DNA from: Rhineura floridana
Taxonomy: Eukaryota; Chordata; Lepidosauria; Squamata; Rhineuridae
DNA: 64,000 bases
Reading direction: 5' to 3'
Assembly (NCBI RefSeq): GCF_030035675.1
Contig: NC_084489.1
Location: forward strand, 71,887,365 to 71,951,364
This document shows positions 27,001 to 32,929 of this stretch, one piece after another. Made by a program: the position numbers and the translations under genes. Under the pieces are notes generated by a model. The model was not told where the DNA came from, did not search any database, and saw only the letters and a list, made by a program, of their open reading frames with translations. Every line of letters begins with the position of its first letter. Position 1 is the stretch's first letter.

Positions 27001-30000
27001 GGATGCTTAATGATTTAGGAGAGGGGTATCCAGTGTGATACCCTCCAGTTGTTGGACTACCACTCCCATCATTCCTGGCTCAGGCTGATGGGATCTGGAG
27101 TCTTAACAGCAGTATCTGGAGGCTACCCCTGATCTAGAATAAGGAAAATCCTGGCAAGTAGGAATTCAAAGGCATGAGACTTCCATGTGGAGAAGTAGAT
27201 TGACTTCCATGGGCAAGATCGAGTTGCATGGAAATATGGAGCGAAGAGATCCTGGCTGACTATAGGGAGAAAATTGTTTAAATAAAGTTGAGAGTAGTGG
27301 AAACTAACCATAATAAAAAATCTTACTGAGTCTGAAAATTTGCTGATTAAGTAGATTGGTTATTTTTTGATTATTATTTTTTATCACAAAGTGGGGACAG
27401 TGGAGTATCTGCTGATCTTTCTTGTTTCAGCCTTCGCATCCTTGCCCGGTTAATGACTGCTAAATTCCTGCATACGGAAATTCGAGAGAAGGGGGGTGCA
27501 TATGGAGGCGGTGCTCAGCTTGCCCATAATGGCATATTCAGTTTCTACTCGTATAGGTAACTATGTGGGGTGGCGTGGGATAGCAACCACGATTTTGTTC
27601 TTGTTTATCATTTTGCAAACCGGCATTCTCTACTGTTGTTGGGGTGCCTGGTGAATGGGTCCAGGCATTGAAATTGTTCAGGCCATTAAGTGGTAAAGGA
27701 GGAGTAGCTTATTACAACTCCTGGACAGGAGCAAGTCACTTTGTGGTGGTATTTATCCTTATTAACACTGGCTGCATGAACTTATCCTTGACTACCTTGC
27801 ATTGCAGGGATCCAAATTCTATGGCTACCCTGTCTACTTTTGAAAAAGCTGCTGAGTGGGCCAAGGCAGGCAAATTCACGCAGCAAGACATTGATGAAGC
27901 CAAGCTTGCTGTGTTTGCATCTGTAGATGCCCCCTTAGCTCCATCGGACAAAGGTATGTGGACTTCTCTACTTGGGTTGAGCCTAATGAGTGGAGCTAAC
28001 AGCCTCTCTTGGCATGGATCGAAAGAGTTCCCATGCTGCTAATGTTTTGTTTGATTAAATTGCCTTAAGTAGATCTAGCTCCTTAGCTCCTGCACAGCAT
28101 TATTTGTTTATGGCTGGGAGTGAATAAAATTGTGGTATAGACAACATCATTGCAGAGCAAATGCTACATTTCCTTAGAGCTTTCAGTATATGTAGGATAC
28201 CGGGGAGATGCCATACTTTGCTTAACTAGGACAGTGAGAGAAGTTAACGATAACTGACATATGATAAATAATCTGGGGGACTTAGGGTTACATTTCTGAA
28301 ACTAAGTACCGTTTTTGGAAAGGACTTCTCAGGGCTCACTAACAGGAGCAGTGAGATCAGTACTTTTAAACACTGAAGCAAAAATGATAGAAATCCACTT
28401 GAACTCAGCATAGTCGAGGTTGAATGCAGCTAATCAAATGCCAACAAAAATCACAAATGCATATTGTTTGAAAGTTTTAAAAACCAGAATTCTGAAAGCC
28501 AAAATATTATTTTGCGCATATTTTTTTAGTTATTTTTTATGCTTTTGAACATGTTCAAAATGGGGGAATTATTTAGAATTGATTGCTTAATTTCTGGCCA
28601 TGTATGTTCTTCCAGAAGAAGTGAAGGCAATATCAATGTGTTCTGAAATTGACATATGTAAATTCTGTAGGAGCTGAATAAAGAGGGTGTGGGTTGCTAT
28701 CTGGTACTATAATTTGTCTCAATTTTTAAAAAACATTTTGTGTTATAGGGATGAATAACTTTTTGTATGGGATCTCCGATGAGATGAAGCAGAGGCACAG
28801 GGAGCATCTTTTTGCCGTCTCCAGGGATAACTTGATAGATGCAGCCAACACGTGAGTTTGTGTGCCTGGCTGAGAAGCGTGTGCAGCACTTGCAAAAACC
28901 CTTTCAAAACTCTCTAGGGAAAAGTGAACTTTGCAGCACGGCCCTCTTTTAGCATTAGGGCTTTCATCTGGCATGGAGCCATTGAATCCAATGGGACAAA
29001 ACAGTTGGATGGGTAAAACTCCCCCACCCCTTAGTGGATTTGTGAATTGGATCAGATCAAGAACAAAGCTAGTGGAATGGACATATGCTCAGGTGCAACT
29101 TGGTGATTGTGGTGGAGCCCTCACAAAATTTGTAAGCCTTGCATGAATTGCAGGCTGGGCAACATGTTCACACTACTGGGCCCTTTCTTTGGATCAGGGG
29201 TGGCTTACTTCAGTCTCAAAATTCTCCCAACTAAGCGGCTTCCAGGCCAGACCCCTCCCTGCTACACATTGCCTGAAGAAGATCCAATCCTCCAGCATTG
29301 TCTGGAAGCTTTGGTGATAATACTGGTCTCTGATGTTGCCTCCCAGTTAGTGCTGAGAGGGTTGCTGGGTTTGGCCAACAGGTGGAGAAACTTGAGAGCA
29401 GTGCGGCCTCTTGAGAAGTAGTAGAGATGTTTCAGTCCCCATGTTTCTGGCTGTCTAGTTCTCAGGGGTGGAGCACCTCAGACCTGCTGCTCTGGCCTAC
29501 AAGGCCATTTCAGCCAAACCGTTCCCACCTGCAGCTGTGGGACAGGTTAAAAAAAAACAGCTGGCAGAGCCAAAAGGGGGTTAGCAGACACTGATGGGCT
29601 GTCCTCGTATAGCCTTATGCAAAGTGCTCAAGATAGAACTTTCAAAGGTCACCTGGCATGATTGCAATTGACAGGTGGGTGGTTCTGCCCACCTGTCAAA
29701 CCTGGCCCGCAAGGTGTGCTGGAGATCTACTTCCCCACTCCGATGGTCTGGTTTACTACTAGCTTAAAGGCCTGCGAAGTTTGATAAGGGGGGGGGACTG
29801 TTGAGATTCCCCATCTTTTTCCCCATCCCATCACCTCTTCTGTGGTATCCACAACAGTGGAGAATGCTACATATGGCCTTTCTCTGATGGAAGGATTTAC
29901 AGTAGCAACCAGCAGAAAGCCCAAGGGCTAATAAAGTTTTCATTGAGCCAGCCATTCTGCAGAGTATACAATAATTATGCCTGTGTGCTGGGCATATTAC

Positions 30001-30858
30001 TGTGTTACAAAGATTTGAAGGCTCCCAGCTCTACCCATAGAGGAGATTGGTGACTGTGTCTCCTGCATTAGTCACTCTTAGGGCCTTTGCCTTTTCCCAA
30101 GAAGCTTCCACAAGTAACAAGAGCAGGGGAATTCTACCAGTGTGCCTGCATTGGGTGTGACTGGACCATTCAGTCACTCCTAATGCATCAGAATAACTTA
30201 CTATATAAGGGGGGTGTCCACTGCATCTCTGTATAAGTCAGTGCTCTGGACACCTCCTTCCAGTCTGGCAGCATGTTCAGATCAGTGAGTCAAGCAAAAG
30301 GGGTGGGCTTCTCCTGAGTGTGGGATGCTCTTTCTTTTACAGCAGGGGTGGCTGAGCTGTGGCCTTCCAGGTGTTGAACTTCAAACTCCCATCAGCCCAA
30401 GTCAGCATAGCCAATGGTTAGGGATGGTGAGAGCTGTAGTCCAGTATCTGGAGAGCCATAGGTAACCCACTCGTTTTATACCCTCTAAAATAAAAACGTT
30501 ATTGAGAATGAAGTGTGGCTGAGCTTTGGAAAACACTGGTATATAAGTTATGCATTTTATTTATTTATTCATTCATTTTCTGTAATGATCTTAGTATGGT
30601 TTAAAACGAAAGCTTTACTTCTGCCTGTCAGGATTTGAGAATGGAAAAGTCCTAATATTCCCTACATATAGTAGATTAGCATTCAAATCCAAATGAAGGG
30701 AAAACTCCCCTTAATATGTTTGTACTAACGGAAAGACTAATGATATATTGTTTGTTGCTTTCAGGTACCTAGCTGCTGGGAAGAGAACAAAAGGACTGGC
30801 TATTCTCGGCCCAGATAACCCCTACACTGCCAAAGATCCTTCGTGGGTTATACGATAA
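272..30858 (+). CDS. PITRM1: PITRM1, presequence protease, mitochondrial (3' 21 exons; 5' part outside window)
   Basis: Zinc metalloprotease of family M16C that degrades cleaved presequences and other peptides, including amyloid-beta, in the mitochondrial matrix (known for the family). Spliced CDS: 272-432, 1535-1661, 4024-4112, 5201-5329, 6940-7053, 7248-7344, 8364-8498, 10986-11124, 11228-11344, 12711-12843, 15766-15886, 18546-18622, 19076-19241, 21941-22041, 23320-23440, 24711-24782, 26297-26409, 27431-27556, 27808-27953, 28749-28851, 30765-30858. The exons sum to 2481 nt, that is 826 codons plus TAA, with every junction AG/GT and in phase. The protein matches human PITRM1 (1037 aa, recalled) from about residue 210 to its end. 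The targeting peptide and the catalytic HxxEH are therefore upstream of the window. The conserved R-x5-Y block near the C-terminus ([12 protein letters not shown]), tied to substrate binding in this family, is present. No sign of pseudogenisation. Next gene is PFKP, convergent. Confidence 0.97.
1207..1340. repeat. Palindromic MITE (CTCCAGATG...CATCTGGAGG family)
   Basis: Arms ggggagcctctggccctcca and cacatctggagggccaaagg are inverted copies around a short centre reading cagccagcatagcccatggt. This family of about 130-bp foldback elements recurs at more than ten places in the window. Confidence 0.75.
1535..1661 (+). CDS. PITRM1: PITRM1 window exon 2
   Basis: Encodes [16 protein letters not shown] to PLWDKP. 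Acceptor ttcag at 1530-1534, donor gtgagt at 1662. Closely matches vertebrate PITRM1. Confidence 0.96.
1860..2086. mobile_element. Non-autonomous Tigger/pogo-like DNA transposon
   Basis: The ends CAGTAGGG and CCCTACTG are inverted repeats, flanked by TA at 1858-1859 and 2087-2088, the target duplication of Tc1/mariner-pogo elements. The interior is rich in cgg/taaagcgg motifs that recall Tigger ends (CAGTAGTCCCCCCTTATCC as I remember them). It is 227 bp and has no coding capacity. Confidence 0.75.
2445..2828 (+). mobile_element. BovB (RTE) LINE 3' end, 5'-truncated
   Basis: A + strand frame (2459-2812) encodes the typical RTE/BovB C-terminus, with [19 protein letters not shown] and [12 protein letters not shown]. 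It is followed by the 3' signature gggtcgccataagttgtaat, cgacttgaaggcacataac and a short (aac)n tail. BovB is widespread in squamates. Only the last about 380 bp is present. Confidence 0.88.
3285..3440 (+). mobile_element. L2-like LINE 3' tail
   Basis: Matches the 3' untranslated end seen in full at 52830-53040: gctcaggtcctgcttgcagg, cacctggttggccactgtga, gatgggccxxtggcctgatc. Diverged and truncated. Confidence 0.75.
3595..3720 (+). repeat. Repeat module with gccctgggctcc..gggaggaaggg core and AT-rich tail
   Basis: The module gtttgctgccctgggctcct then gggaggaagggagggataaa is also found, in either orientation, near 20880, 44190, 57800, 62400 and 62590. It looks like the 3' end of a LINE or SINE family with a (taaa)n-like tail; I cannot name the family. 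Confidence 0.6.
4024..4112 (+). CDS. PITRM1: PITRM1 window exon 3
   Basis: Encodes [15 protein letters not shown] to VSVSYLLA plus two bases of Asp. Acceptor cccag, donor gtaagt at 4113. Confidence 0.94.
4455..4550 (-). repeat. tRNA-SINE (MIR-like) fragment
   Basis: Reads ctgtaaggtagtttaggctg and acaaggttacccggtggact, the reverse complement of the body of the SINE seen complete at 11665. Old and partial. Confidence 0.55.
5201..5329 (+). CDS. PITRM1: PITRM1 window exon 4
   Basis: Encodes [17 protein letters not shown] to [11 protein letters not shown]. The acceptor follows a run of T (5188-5198); donor gtaagt at 5330. Highly conserved M16C block. Confidence 0.96.
5505..5725 (+). mobile_element. 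tRNA-derived SINE (Sauria-like head)
   Basis: The head gtagtggttagagtgttgga with B box gagttcaaatccccactcag is followed by a body reading cagtcactgcctcttcagcc and ctcacaaggtcgttgtgagg. It resembles squamate tRNA SINEs; exact family not confirmed. Confidence 0.75.
5955..6140 (+). mobile_element. tRNA-Ala-like SINE
   Basis: A box tagttcagtggtagagcaca, anticodon-like ttgcatgcaa and B box aggttcaatccctggcatcc look like tRNA-Ala(TGC). The body carries actagttggaccagtggtcc. Not a working tRNA because the acceptor stem and A box are degraded. Confidence 0.75.
6610..6890 (-). mobile_element. Non-autonomous hAT-like element (degraded)
   Basis: It ends in gcttaaaaggttctccacccctg, the inverse of the CAGGGGTGGGGAACC start used by hAT-like elements here, and has a cttctggccccacccacaac body similar to the element at 24095. 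The left edge is uncertain. Confidence 0.45.
6940..7053 (+). CDS. PITRM1: PITRM1 window exon 5
   Basis: Encodes [20 protein letters not shown] to RTIDEVIE. The acceptor ttcttcag follows a C-rich tract; donor gtaagt at 7054. Confidence 0.96.
7248..7344 (+). CDS. PITRM1: PITRM1 window exon 6
   Basis: Encodes [20 protein letters not shown] to GLALTS. Acceptor tcccaag, donor gtaagt at 7345. Only 194 bp separates it from exon 5. Confidence 0.96.
7795..7975 (+). mobile_element. SINE fragment, tRNA-Ala-like family
   Basis: Reads agcccagtggtagggaccgt then gccactgccagtcagagtag and actggagtagatggacaaac, matching the body of the SINE at 5955 and 19600. Confidence 0.6.
7985..8135 (-). mobile_element. 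SINE, tRNA-Ala-like family
   Basis: The reverse strand holds the head: ggggatcgaatctgggatct and gttgcatgcaagacttgtac are inverted B box and anticodon regions. Confidence 0.65.
8364..8498 (+). CDS. PITRM1: PITRM1 window exon 7
   Basis: Encodes [20 protein letters not shown] to VKQYFK. Acceptor ctgaag, donor gtaaag at 8499. The CT/CG tandem array starts about 170 bp downstream. Confidence 0.96.
8550..8655 (-). mobile_element. L2-like LINE 3' tail fragment
   Basis: Reads ggtcaggccagaggtctgtc and cagcaccctgttcccaacag, the reverse complement of the L2-like 3' end (aggatgctggactagatggg). Confidence 0.55.
8671..9252. repeat. Compound CT/CG/CA tandem array
   Basis: About 8690-8900 is a 12-bp unit ctctctcgcgcg repeated some 18 times, rich in CpG and in alternating purine-pyrimidine runs. 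About 8900-9055 is mostly (CT)n with CACA. About 9055-9250 is a longer unit of roughly 22 bp (cacacacacactctcactct...) repeated about nine times. It lies in the PITRM1 intron after exon 7. Apparent Arg/Glu-rich reading frames on the - strand here are artefacts of the repeat. Confidence 0.95.
9415..9525 (-). mobile_element. tRNA-SINE (MIR-like) fragment
   Basis: Reads ctgtgaggtaggttaggctg, cccaaggttacccagcaagc, ccaacactgtagccactaca: the inverted body and head of the SINE family at 11665. Confidence 0.65.
9546..9625 (-). repeat. (TTTA)n plus ataccgccccatagccgaag module
   Basis: A short (ttta)n run followed by tataccgccccatagccgaagctctctggccggtttacag. This is a common interspersed 3'-end module, related in form to the copy at 16010 (taccccgcctttcggccaaa). 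Confidence 0.5.
9697..9813. mobile_element. hAT-type MITE, copy 1, with perfect 8-bp TSD
   Basis: A 117-bp near-perfect palindrome starting CAGAGCTTGGAAAAGTTAC and ending GTAACTTTTCCAAACTCTG. It is flanked by CAGTGGTG at 9689-9696 and again at 9814-9821. The 8-bp duplication and CAGAG..CTCTG ends are hAT features. A second copy is at 40254-40369. Confidence 0.9.
10355..10745 (+). mobile_element. Long tRNA-SINE variant with BovB-like tail
   Basis: The tRNA-like head is gtatagcacagtggggagta with B box gagttcaaatccccgctcgt. The 3' part is gaggcaatggtaaaccccct, ctgaataccgcttaccatga, gggtcaccataagttgggat, tgacttgaaggcagtccatt. The tail matches the BovB end at 2770-2812, so BovB probably mobilised it. 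The middle (about 10430-10630) is longer than in the copy at 11665. Confidence 0.8.
10986..11124 (+). CDS. PITRM1: PITRM1 window exon 8
   Basis: Encodes [18 protein letters not shown] to KKQTYEK plus one base of Gly. The acceptor is unusual: AG at 10984-10985 is preceded directly by a G-run and an A-run, with the pyrimidine tract about 20 nt further up. The only nearby alternative, CAG at 10997-10999, would break the frame. The human counterpart has the same length here (NNQHKLTLSM). Confidence 0.9.
11228..11344 (+). CDS. PITRM1: PITRM1 window exon 9
   Basis: Encodes [20 protein letters not shown] to ELETSIT. Acceptor ttgccag, donor gttaga at 11345. The preceding intron is only 103 bp. Confidence 0.95.
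11665..11895 (+). mobile_element. tRNA-SINE with BovB-like tail (cleanest copy)
   Basis: The head agccagtgtggcatagtggt and B box ggttcgaatccccacacagc are followed by ctcactgggtgaccttgggc. The tail is aatcgacttgaaggcagttc. This is the clearest SINE of this family in the window. Confidence 0.88.
12050..12240 (-). mobile_element. SINE, tRNA-Ala-like family
   Basis: Inverted copy: agctgtctcatactgagtca and ctggctttcagcggctctcc form the body; attgactctcggaccttctg then catgcagggcagatactcca form the inverted tRNA-like head. Confidence 0.75.
12711..12843 (+). CDS. PITRM1: PITRM1 window exon 10
   Basis: Encodes [20 protein letters not shown] to VPLFCNVIT plus two bases of Lys. Acceptor ctatag, donor gtaaga at 12844. 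It starts the second M16 half of the clamshell. Confidence 0.96.
12885..13025. repeat. Palindromic MITE
   Basis: Arms ttgtgccctccagtgttgct and acatctggagggcaccatgttgg are inverted around ggccctggccattagccata. Confidence 0.75.
13125..13235 (+). mobile_element. L2-like LINE 3' tail
   Basis: Reads aggatgctggattagatggg, ccgctggcctgactcagcaa, gctcctcttatgttctta, the family end seen at 52975-53040. Confidence 0.8.
13490..13615. repeat. Palindromic MITE
   Basis: Starts caggggtggctgacctggct and ends gtctggagggccacaagttc, tctgcccct. Hairpin family with hAT-like CAGGGGTGG / CCACCCCTG ends. Confidence 0.65.
13620..13755 (-). mobile_element. SINE, tRNA-Ala-like family (3'-truncated)
   Basis: Reads ttacctggagatgccaggga then ttgaacctggaacctcctgc and atgcagagcctgcgtattac, an inverted B box and anticodon arm. 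Confidence 0.7.
13778..13925. repeat. Palindromic MITE, hAT-like ends
   Basis: Starts caggggtgggggacctgtga and ends gacatctggaggaccacaga, ttccacatctctg. No clear 8-bp TSD found. Confidence 0.65.
14075..14250 (-). mobile_element. SINE, tRNA-Ala-like family
   Basis: Inverted copy: agagctgccttctgctgagt, ccattggtccgtgcaactca, ctggggattgaacccggggc, tgctctgccactgagccacg. Among the better preserved copies. Confidence 0.82.
15300..15660 (-). mobile_element. CR1-like LINE 3' region
   Basis: Reads cctgttccactgtcaaacag, ttcttactgttaggcatctt, ctcctaatgtttaactgcaa, the reverse complement of the CR1 3' untranslated region. It ends in the intron before PITRM1 exon 11. Confidence 0.7.
15766..15886 (+). CDS. 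PITRM1: PITRM1 window exon 11
   Basis: Encodes [20 protein letters not shown] to SHLDIYEQ. Acceptor ttgcag, donor gtgagt at 15887. Confidence 0.96.
15905..16008. repeat. Palindromic MITE, one arm cut short
   Basis: Starts gcaggtgtggggaacctttg; tgatgggagt at the right begins the second arm, which then stops where another repeat starts at about 16010. Confidence 0.55.
16010..16115 (-). repeat. AT-rich repeat module (taccccgcctttcggccaaa)
   Basis: Reads tttatttataccccgccttt, cggccaaaaggccctcaagg, cgggttacagaaaaagtaaa. Same class as the module at 9546. It appears to cut the MITE before it. Confidence 0.5.
16560..16705. repeat. Palindromic MITE
   Basis: Starts tagagatgtggaaaccggat and ends tcatctggagcaccacaggttc, tctgtctcccc. 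Diverged inverted arms. Confidence 0.55.
16930..17020 (-). repeat. Repeat module (cccaaggagcccagggtggc)
   Basis: Inverted copy of the gccctgggctcc module at 3595, followed by aaacaagcgataaaaatgat. Confidence 0.5.
17485..17725 (-). mobile_element. CR1-like LINE 3' end
   Basis: Reads catagacttgcagaatttta, aagttggaagggatcacgga, ggtcatctagtccaacccct, the hallmark reverse complement of the CR1 terminus. Confidence 0.85.
17895..18052. repeat. Palindromic MITE
   Basis: Starts ggtgtagccaacctggtgtt and ends atctggagagcaccacattg, gctatacctg. Inverted arms around agccccagccagaatggccc. Confidence 0.7.
18546..18622 (+). CDS. PITRM1: PITRM1 window exon 12
   Basis: Encodes [20 protein letters not shown] to FN plus two bases. 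Acceptor tttag. The donor gtactg at 18623 is weak and is followed by a TA repeat. Confidence 0.94.
19076..19241 (+). CDS. PITRM1: PITRM1 window exon 13
   Basis: Encodes [20 protein letters not shown] to [10 protein letters not shown]. Pyrimidine-rich acceptor ending tgcag, donor gtaaaa at 19242. Confidence 0.96.
19285..19475 (-). mobile_element. SINE, tRNA-Ala-like family
   Basis: Inverted copy: gggaagctgccttatattgg, gctggggactgaacctagga, cctcctgcctgcaaagcagt. Confidence 0.75.
19600..19800 (+). mobile_element. SINE, tRNA-Ala-like family (clear head)
   Basis: The head is catcgctcagtggtagagca, tctgctttgcatgtagaagg, cccaggtgcaatccctggca, close to tRNA-Ala(TGC). The body gccgttgccagtcagtgcag leads to ataaagcagcttcctat. 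Confidence 0.85.
19866..19892. repeat. (ATA)n microsatellite
   Basis: About nine copies of taa/ata. Confidence 0.9.
19900..20055 (+). mobile_element. L2-like LINE 3' tail
   Basis: Reads ctctgaatgccagctgcagg, gcactcaggtcctgcttgca, aggatgctggactagatggg. Directly followed by an inverted CR1. Confidence 0.82.
20062..20260 (-). mobile_element. CR1 LINE 3' end
   Basis: Reads gaatcatagaatcatagagt, tggaaggggccttgtaggcc, atcgagtccagccccctgct, a well-preserved CR1 terminus with its short tail repeat. Confidence 0.9.
20875..21065 (-). repeat. Repeat module with A-rich run (cccgcccttcctcccagcag)
   Basis: Inverted copy of the module at 44050-44290. It is followed by aaaacactttaaaacatcat and similar A-rich sequence. 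Confidence 0.65.
21200..21295. repeat. Palindromic MITE (ctaagtcctactcagagtag family)
   Basis: Arms aactaagtcctactcagagt aggcccattg and catcaatgggtgtactctga ggaggattag are inverted. Distinct from the CTCCAGATG family. Confidence 0.75.
21941..22041 (+). CDS. PITRM1: PITRM1 window exon 14
   Basis: Encodes [20 protein letters not shown] to LNSDNM plus two bases of Arg. Acceptor gttcag, donor gtgaga at 22042. Confidence 0.96.
23320..23440 (+). CDS. PITRM1: PITRM1 window exon 15
   Basis: Encodes [20 protein letters not shown] to RPHVIK. Acceptor ccatag, donor gtaaag at 23441. Confidence 0.95.
24095..24510. mobile_element. Non-autonomous hAT-like element
   Basis: Left end gcgcggggaaacctttttca, gccagggggccacattcctt; right end ggcccccgggcctgaggttc ccaatcccgg. 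This is the classic layout of hAT-Charlie-type elements beginning CAGGGG(C/T)GGGGAACC. No transposase frame seen. Confidence 0.65.
24711..24782 (+). CDS. PITRM1: PITRM1 window exon 16 (variable linker)
   Basis: Encodes [20 protein letters not shown] then KLIT. This is the least conserved stretch of the protein, matching the poorly conserved linker in the human enzyme. Acceptor tttgtag, donor gtgagt at 24783. Phase 0 at both ends. Confidence 0.9.
25275..25400. repeat. Palindromic MITE
   Basis: Starts caaatggggaacctgcggcc and holds ctccagatgtttttagactcc against gggagttgtaatccagagcat. Confidence 0.7.
26297..26409 (+). CDS. PITRM1: PITRM1 window exon 17
   Basis: Encodes [20 protein letters not shown] to ASDHA plus two bases of Ser. 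Acceptor ctccag, donor gtagga at 26410. Confidence 0.95.
27025..27132. repeat. Palindromic MITE
   Basis: Reads aggggtatccagtgtgatac, cctccagttgttggactacc and, inverted, cagtatctggaggctacccctga. Confidence 0.65.
27431..27556 (+). CDS. PITRM1: PITRM1 window exon 18 (R-x5-Y substrate-binding block)
   Basis: Encodes [20 protein letters not shown] then GGAYGGGA and on to FYSY. It holds the conserved Arg and Tyr that contact substrate in M16C proteases. Acceptor tttcag, donor gtaact at 27557. Confidence 0.96.
27808..27953 (+). CDS. PITRM1: PITRM1 window exon 19
   Basis: Encodes [20 protein letters not shown] to [10 protein letters not shown] plus one base. Acceptor ttgcag, donor gtatgt at 27954. 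Confidence 0.96.
28749..28851 (+). CDS. PITRM1: PITRM1 window exon 20
   Basis: Encodes [20 protein letters not shown] to LIDAAN plus two bases of Thr. Acceptor gttatag, donor gtgagt at 28852. Confidence 0.96.
28860..30335. other. Long intron with no recognised element
   Basis: Intron before the last PITRM1 exon. I see no gene. Short MITE-like traces (caggggtggcttacttcagt at 29195, tctcaggggtggagcacctc at 29461) were too weak to call. Confidence 0.5.
30340..30475. repeat. Palindromic MITE
   Basis: Starts cagcaggggtggctgagctg and ends tatctggagagccataggta, acccactcg. Confidence 0.7.
30765..30858 (+). CDS. PITRM1: PITRM1 window exon 21 (terminal)
   Basis: Encodes [20 protein letters not shown] then [10 protein letters not shown] and stop TAA at 30856-30858. 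Human ends SWIIQ. Acceptor tttcag. Confidence 0.96.
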
Positions 30859-31275
30859 CACTGTCAGCTTGGTGTACACGAAATCAAATAAACCAATATA
30901 TATGTGACAAATACCAAAATAACTTTGGATCCTGCTGCTCTGTAACAGTGCTGCCGGGACAAGAAGCCATTGCACTGTGTCATATTAAAGAGTGTGCAGC
31001 TGCAGTAGTGTCAGTCTTTCATTAAACACCTAGAGGTGGGTTTTTGGTTTTTTTTAAAACCCTGACACTCTAGCTTATGACCCCAGTTTAGCTCAATCAG
31101 TTGAGATCATTTGACTGATTCTAGTTCCAGCTGGAACCACTGTTAGTTCTGGTTTAATTGATCAGTGTTAATTTTAGCTAGATCATGCTTAACACTTTGA
31201 TAGTATCTAAATACATTAGAGAATAATTCAGTTTATTTGAAATCATGTCTAATAAATTGTTTTGCCTTTTTAAAA
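30859..31275 (+). other. PITRM1: PITRM1 3' UTR
   Basis: Follows the TAA stop. Candidate polyadenylation signals are ATTAAA at 31021-31026 and AATAAA at 31251-31256. The end given assumes the second is used; the choice cannot be settled from sequence alone. Confidence 0.65.
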
Positions 31276-31844
31276 AAACTATGATTGACTTTGACATTCT
31301 TCTGTATTCGTACTTGAATATTTTGTGTCAACTTTGTACCATTAAATATTTCCAGTCCCTTTGAGTTATGTTTAGTATCTTGTTGTGGGACTTGTGTTCC
31401 ACAAAAGGCAGAACACAAGTCTCTGCCTACCCCATACCCTGTTTTGCTTGGTGATGGGGTTGGGGGGATGTTTTGTTACTCCTTTCTTCCCTGGTGGTCT
31501 AGATAGCCATCATAGAATGCACTGCCAGAGGTGCTTACTGAAAATTTAAATACAGAGTTGCTCCTACGATCTTATTATATGTGTATCTCACATAGGTATT
31601 TTTAAGCAAGAGGCTGCAGTTTGACGATTCAAGTGTCTAGGTGGGTCCCAAAACCACTTTGCTACCGTGTGGATGCTCTATTACTTTCCCTTAGTGAGAG
31701 ACTACTGTCTTTGGAACACATCACACCCCTACAACTACTTGTAAGCTATACTGCTGGATCCAATCTTTACATCTGCTTTGGAATCTAAACCATGTCGGGG
31801 TGTGACAACATTAGTTTTGAAGGTAGTGAACTTTCTATGCACTT

Positions 31845-32050
31845 AGAATAATAGAATAGCAGAGGTGGAAGGGTCCAATAAGGCCATCCAGTCCAACCCC
31901 CTGCTCAATGCAGGAATCCAAGTTAAAGCATACCTGATGGGTCCAGCTGCCTTTTGAATGCCTCAAGTGTTGGAGAGCCCACCATCTCCCTAGGTATGCC
32001 CAAGAAAGTTGATAATCCTGCATTTGCCAAGTCTCTCCTTACTATCTACC
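31845..32050 (-). mobile_element. CR1 LINE 3' end
   Basis: Reads agaataatagaatagcagag, gtggaagggtccaataaggc, catccagtccaaccccctgc. It lies between the two convergent genes. Confidence 0.88.
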
Positions 32051-32189
32051 AGAGCACATGTTGGTTGCACTCAGTAAGTGCTGGTAGAAGAAATTGCCTT
32101 GTATATGAAGGCTATCATTAGGGAATCCCCTCACTTTAGACAATCTGAAAATGCACTACTTTTTTAAAAAACGCACATTCAACTGGGGC

Positions 32190-32318
32190 AAGTTAGCCAA
32201 CATGGTGCCCTCCAGATCATGGATTACAACTCCCATCAACCCTGAGCATTGGCCATGTTGGCTGGGTCTGATAGAAATTGTAGTCCAACCCTGGAGGCCA
32301 CCACATTGGCTACCTCTA
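32190..32318. repeat. Palindromic MITE
   Basis: Starts ttagccaacatggtgccctc and ends ccctggaggccaccacattg, gctacctct. Confidence 0.75.
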
Positions 32319-32379
32319 ACTACTGTTAGCTAATGGACAGGATGAGGCAAGATTGTAGAAAACAATTGACTCCAGAACA

Positions 32380-32790
32380 TTTCGTTTAATACAGTTTTTT
32401 ATTCTGGTTGGGGGCATACATAAGTTTCCTTTTAAATTTGACACAAAAACTAAGCTTCTGTAATATATACACAAGTGTAAACACTATCTGGTAAAAGTGC
32501 AAGAGATGAATAACATCACATTGAGTGCATAGAACCATTTTTGTACGTTATTGGTAAGGAACACATTGGTAATTGGGTTTTCTTTGTTAAGTTAGGCGCT
32601 AGGGTGTTTGTGTGGTGTATTTTTAAGAAGCCTAAGACAATACCTGGTAGAGAACGTTTGTGATGGTTGCTTTGCTTTTCCACAATAACTTAATGTTACA
32701 AAAAGCTGCAACAAGTATTCTAAAGCATCATTGACACACAATGGAGAACTATTGCACTCTTTAACAGTATAACACCTTCGGCTCATCAGC
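32380..32790 (-). other. PFKP: PFKP 3' UTR
   Basis: Follows the stop codon at 32791-32793 on the - strand. An AATAAA lies on the - strand at 32398-32403 (tttatt on +), giving a 3' UTR of roughly 400 nt. Confidence 0.65.
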
Positions 32791-32929
32791 TCAAGCTTCT
32801 GCCGGTTTTGGTCTGCGCACATGCTCCAACTGTCCGGAATCTGAAATGTCGTAGCTGGTCTTGTATTTGGCCAGAATTTTCATCAGAGGCCGTAGCTTTA
32901 GCCACCACTGTTCCTTAGGAATTCGATGC
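32791..32929 (-). CDS. PFKP: PFKP exon P11 (terminal)
   Basis: Encodes [37 protein letters not shown], then a tail RRPKPAEA and stop TGA. Human PFKP ends LEHVQPWSV, so the last residues differ. Acceptor aaacag on the - strand. Confidence 0.97.

Larger units (their letters stand above)
31276..32379. other. Intergenic gap between convergent PITRM1 and PFKP
   Basis: About 1.1 kb between the putative polyadenylation sites of the two genes. It contains a CR1 fragment (31845-32050) and a palindromic MITE (32190-32318). I see no gene in the rest. Confidence 0.6.
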
